A model generated the notes under the pieces. That model was not told the DNA's origin and ran no database searches. It saw only the letters and a program-made list of their open reading frames with translations. Below are positions 44,782-44,822 of a stretch of 44,822 bases of DNA, one piece after another (positions within the stretch are counted from its first letter, which is position 1; each line of letters opens with the position of its first letter). Source of the DNA: Mesorhizobium plurifarium (lineage in GTDB: Bacteria; Pseudomonadota; Alphaproteobacteria; Rhizobiales; Rhizobiaceae); contig CCNB01000006.1 in NCBI GenBank assembly GCA_000824785.1, forward strand, positions 366,780 to 411,601. Reading direction: 5' to 3'. The translations under genes and the position numbers were made by a program.

Positions 44782-44822
44782 TTCCCCTTCTCCCCTTGCG
44801 AGGGCTTTGCACGGGAAGCGAA
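44782..44822. repeat. Partial family-B repeat at the window edge
   Basis: CCCCTTCTCCCCTTGCGAGGG recalls the hairpin side of the family-B repeat. The rest is diverged or cut by the end of the window. It lies just upstream of ccmC, so a promoter may be nearby, but none is evident. Confidence 0.45.

Overview
This 44.8 kb window is a GC-rich chromosomal segment from an alphaproteobacterium of the order Hyphomicrobiales, most likely Mesorhizobium or a close relative. That rests on the style of the housekeeping proteins (ParC, AspS, GuaB, RlmE, CcmC), the very high GC content with long spurious antisense frames, and two families of intergenic palindromic repeats that I associate with Mesorhizobium genomes. 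Taxonomy is inferred from sequence character only.

Layout. 0-6 kb: parC (minus), a secreted protein of unknown function (plus) and aspS (minus). 6-10 kb: a DeoR-type regulator divergent from a sugar-type MFS permease, then RNase D. 9.6-12.3 kb: guaB, a four-helix membrane protein and a MAPEG protein form a tight minus-strand run; the guaB leader carries three segments that can form two mutually exclusive hairpins, one a terminator. 12.3-12.7 kb: a Phd/YefM antitoxin next to what looks like the tail of a lost PIN toxin. 12.8-17.8 kb: a DHA2 drug-efflux MFS, coupled ppx/gppA and rlmE, a YbhN-like flippase-type protein and tRNA-Gln(CUG). 17.9-19.7 kb: a sparse, lower-GC stretch with very small genes, including a 58-residue secreted peptide with its own terminator, plus several perfect palindromes. 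19.7-26.5 kb: LysR with a divergent Asp/Glu racemase-family gene, an aldehyde dehydrogenase, a GNAT-ACT gene pair behind a terminator-like leader, a YeiH exporter, free-methionine-sulfoxide reductase and a Nudix hydrolase.

26.5-32.8 kb looks like a small catabolic locus. A GlxA-type regulator (GATase1-like plus AraC) precedes an M24 'pita-bread' enzyme closely related to the DMSP lyase DddP, an isochorismatase-like cysteine hydrolase, an HSL-type alpha/beta hydrolase and a Tat-exported peptide-type binding protein without permease genes. The M24 protein keeps all six DddP metal ligands at a constant offset but has Gly where DddP has its catalytic Asp, so another substrate is likely.

33-35 kb holds a small membrane protein and a TPR-repeat gene whose reading frame is broken near its end. 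36-42 kb is a six-gene, fully overlapping operon (DUF4129 - DUF4350 - MoxR AAA+ ATPase - DUF58 - SpoIIM-like - RDD). It encodes a membrane-anchored MoxR system of unknown role in a lineage that does not sporulate. The window closes with a D-lyxose/D-mannose isomerase, a divergent D-threonine aldolase/D-serine dehydratase-type PLP enzyme, and ccmC.

The observations most worth following are the guaB leader attenuator candidate, the DddP-like enzyme and its neighbours, the MoxR/SpoIIM/RDD operon, the broken TPR gene, the toxin-antitoxin remnant, and the paired palindromes in the 19 kb and 24.3 kb spacers.
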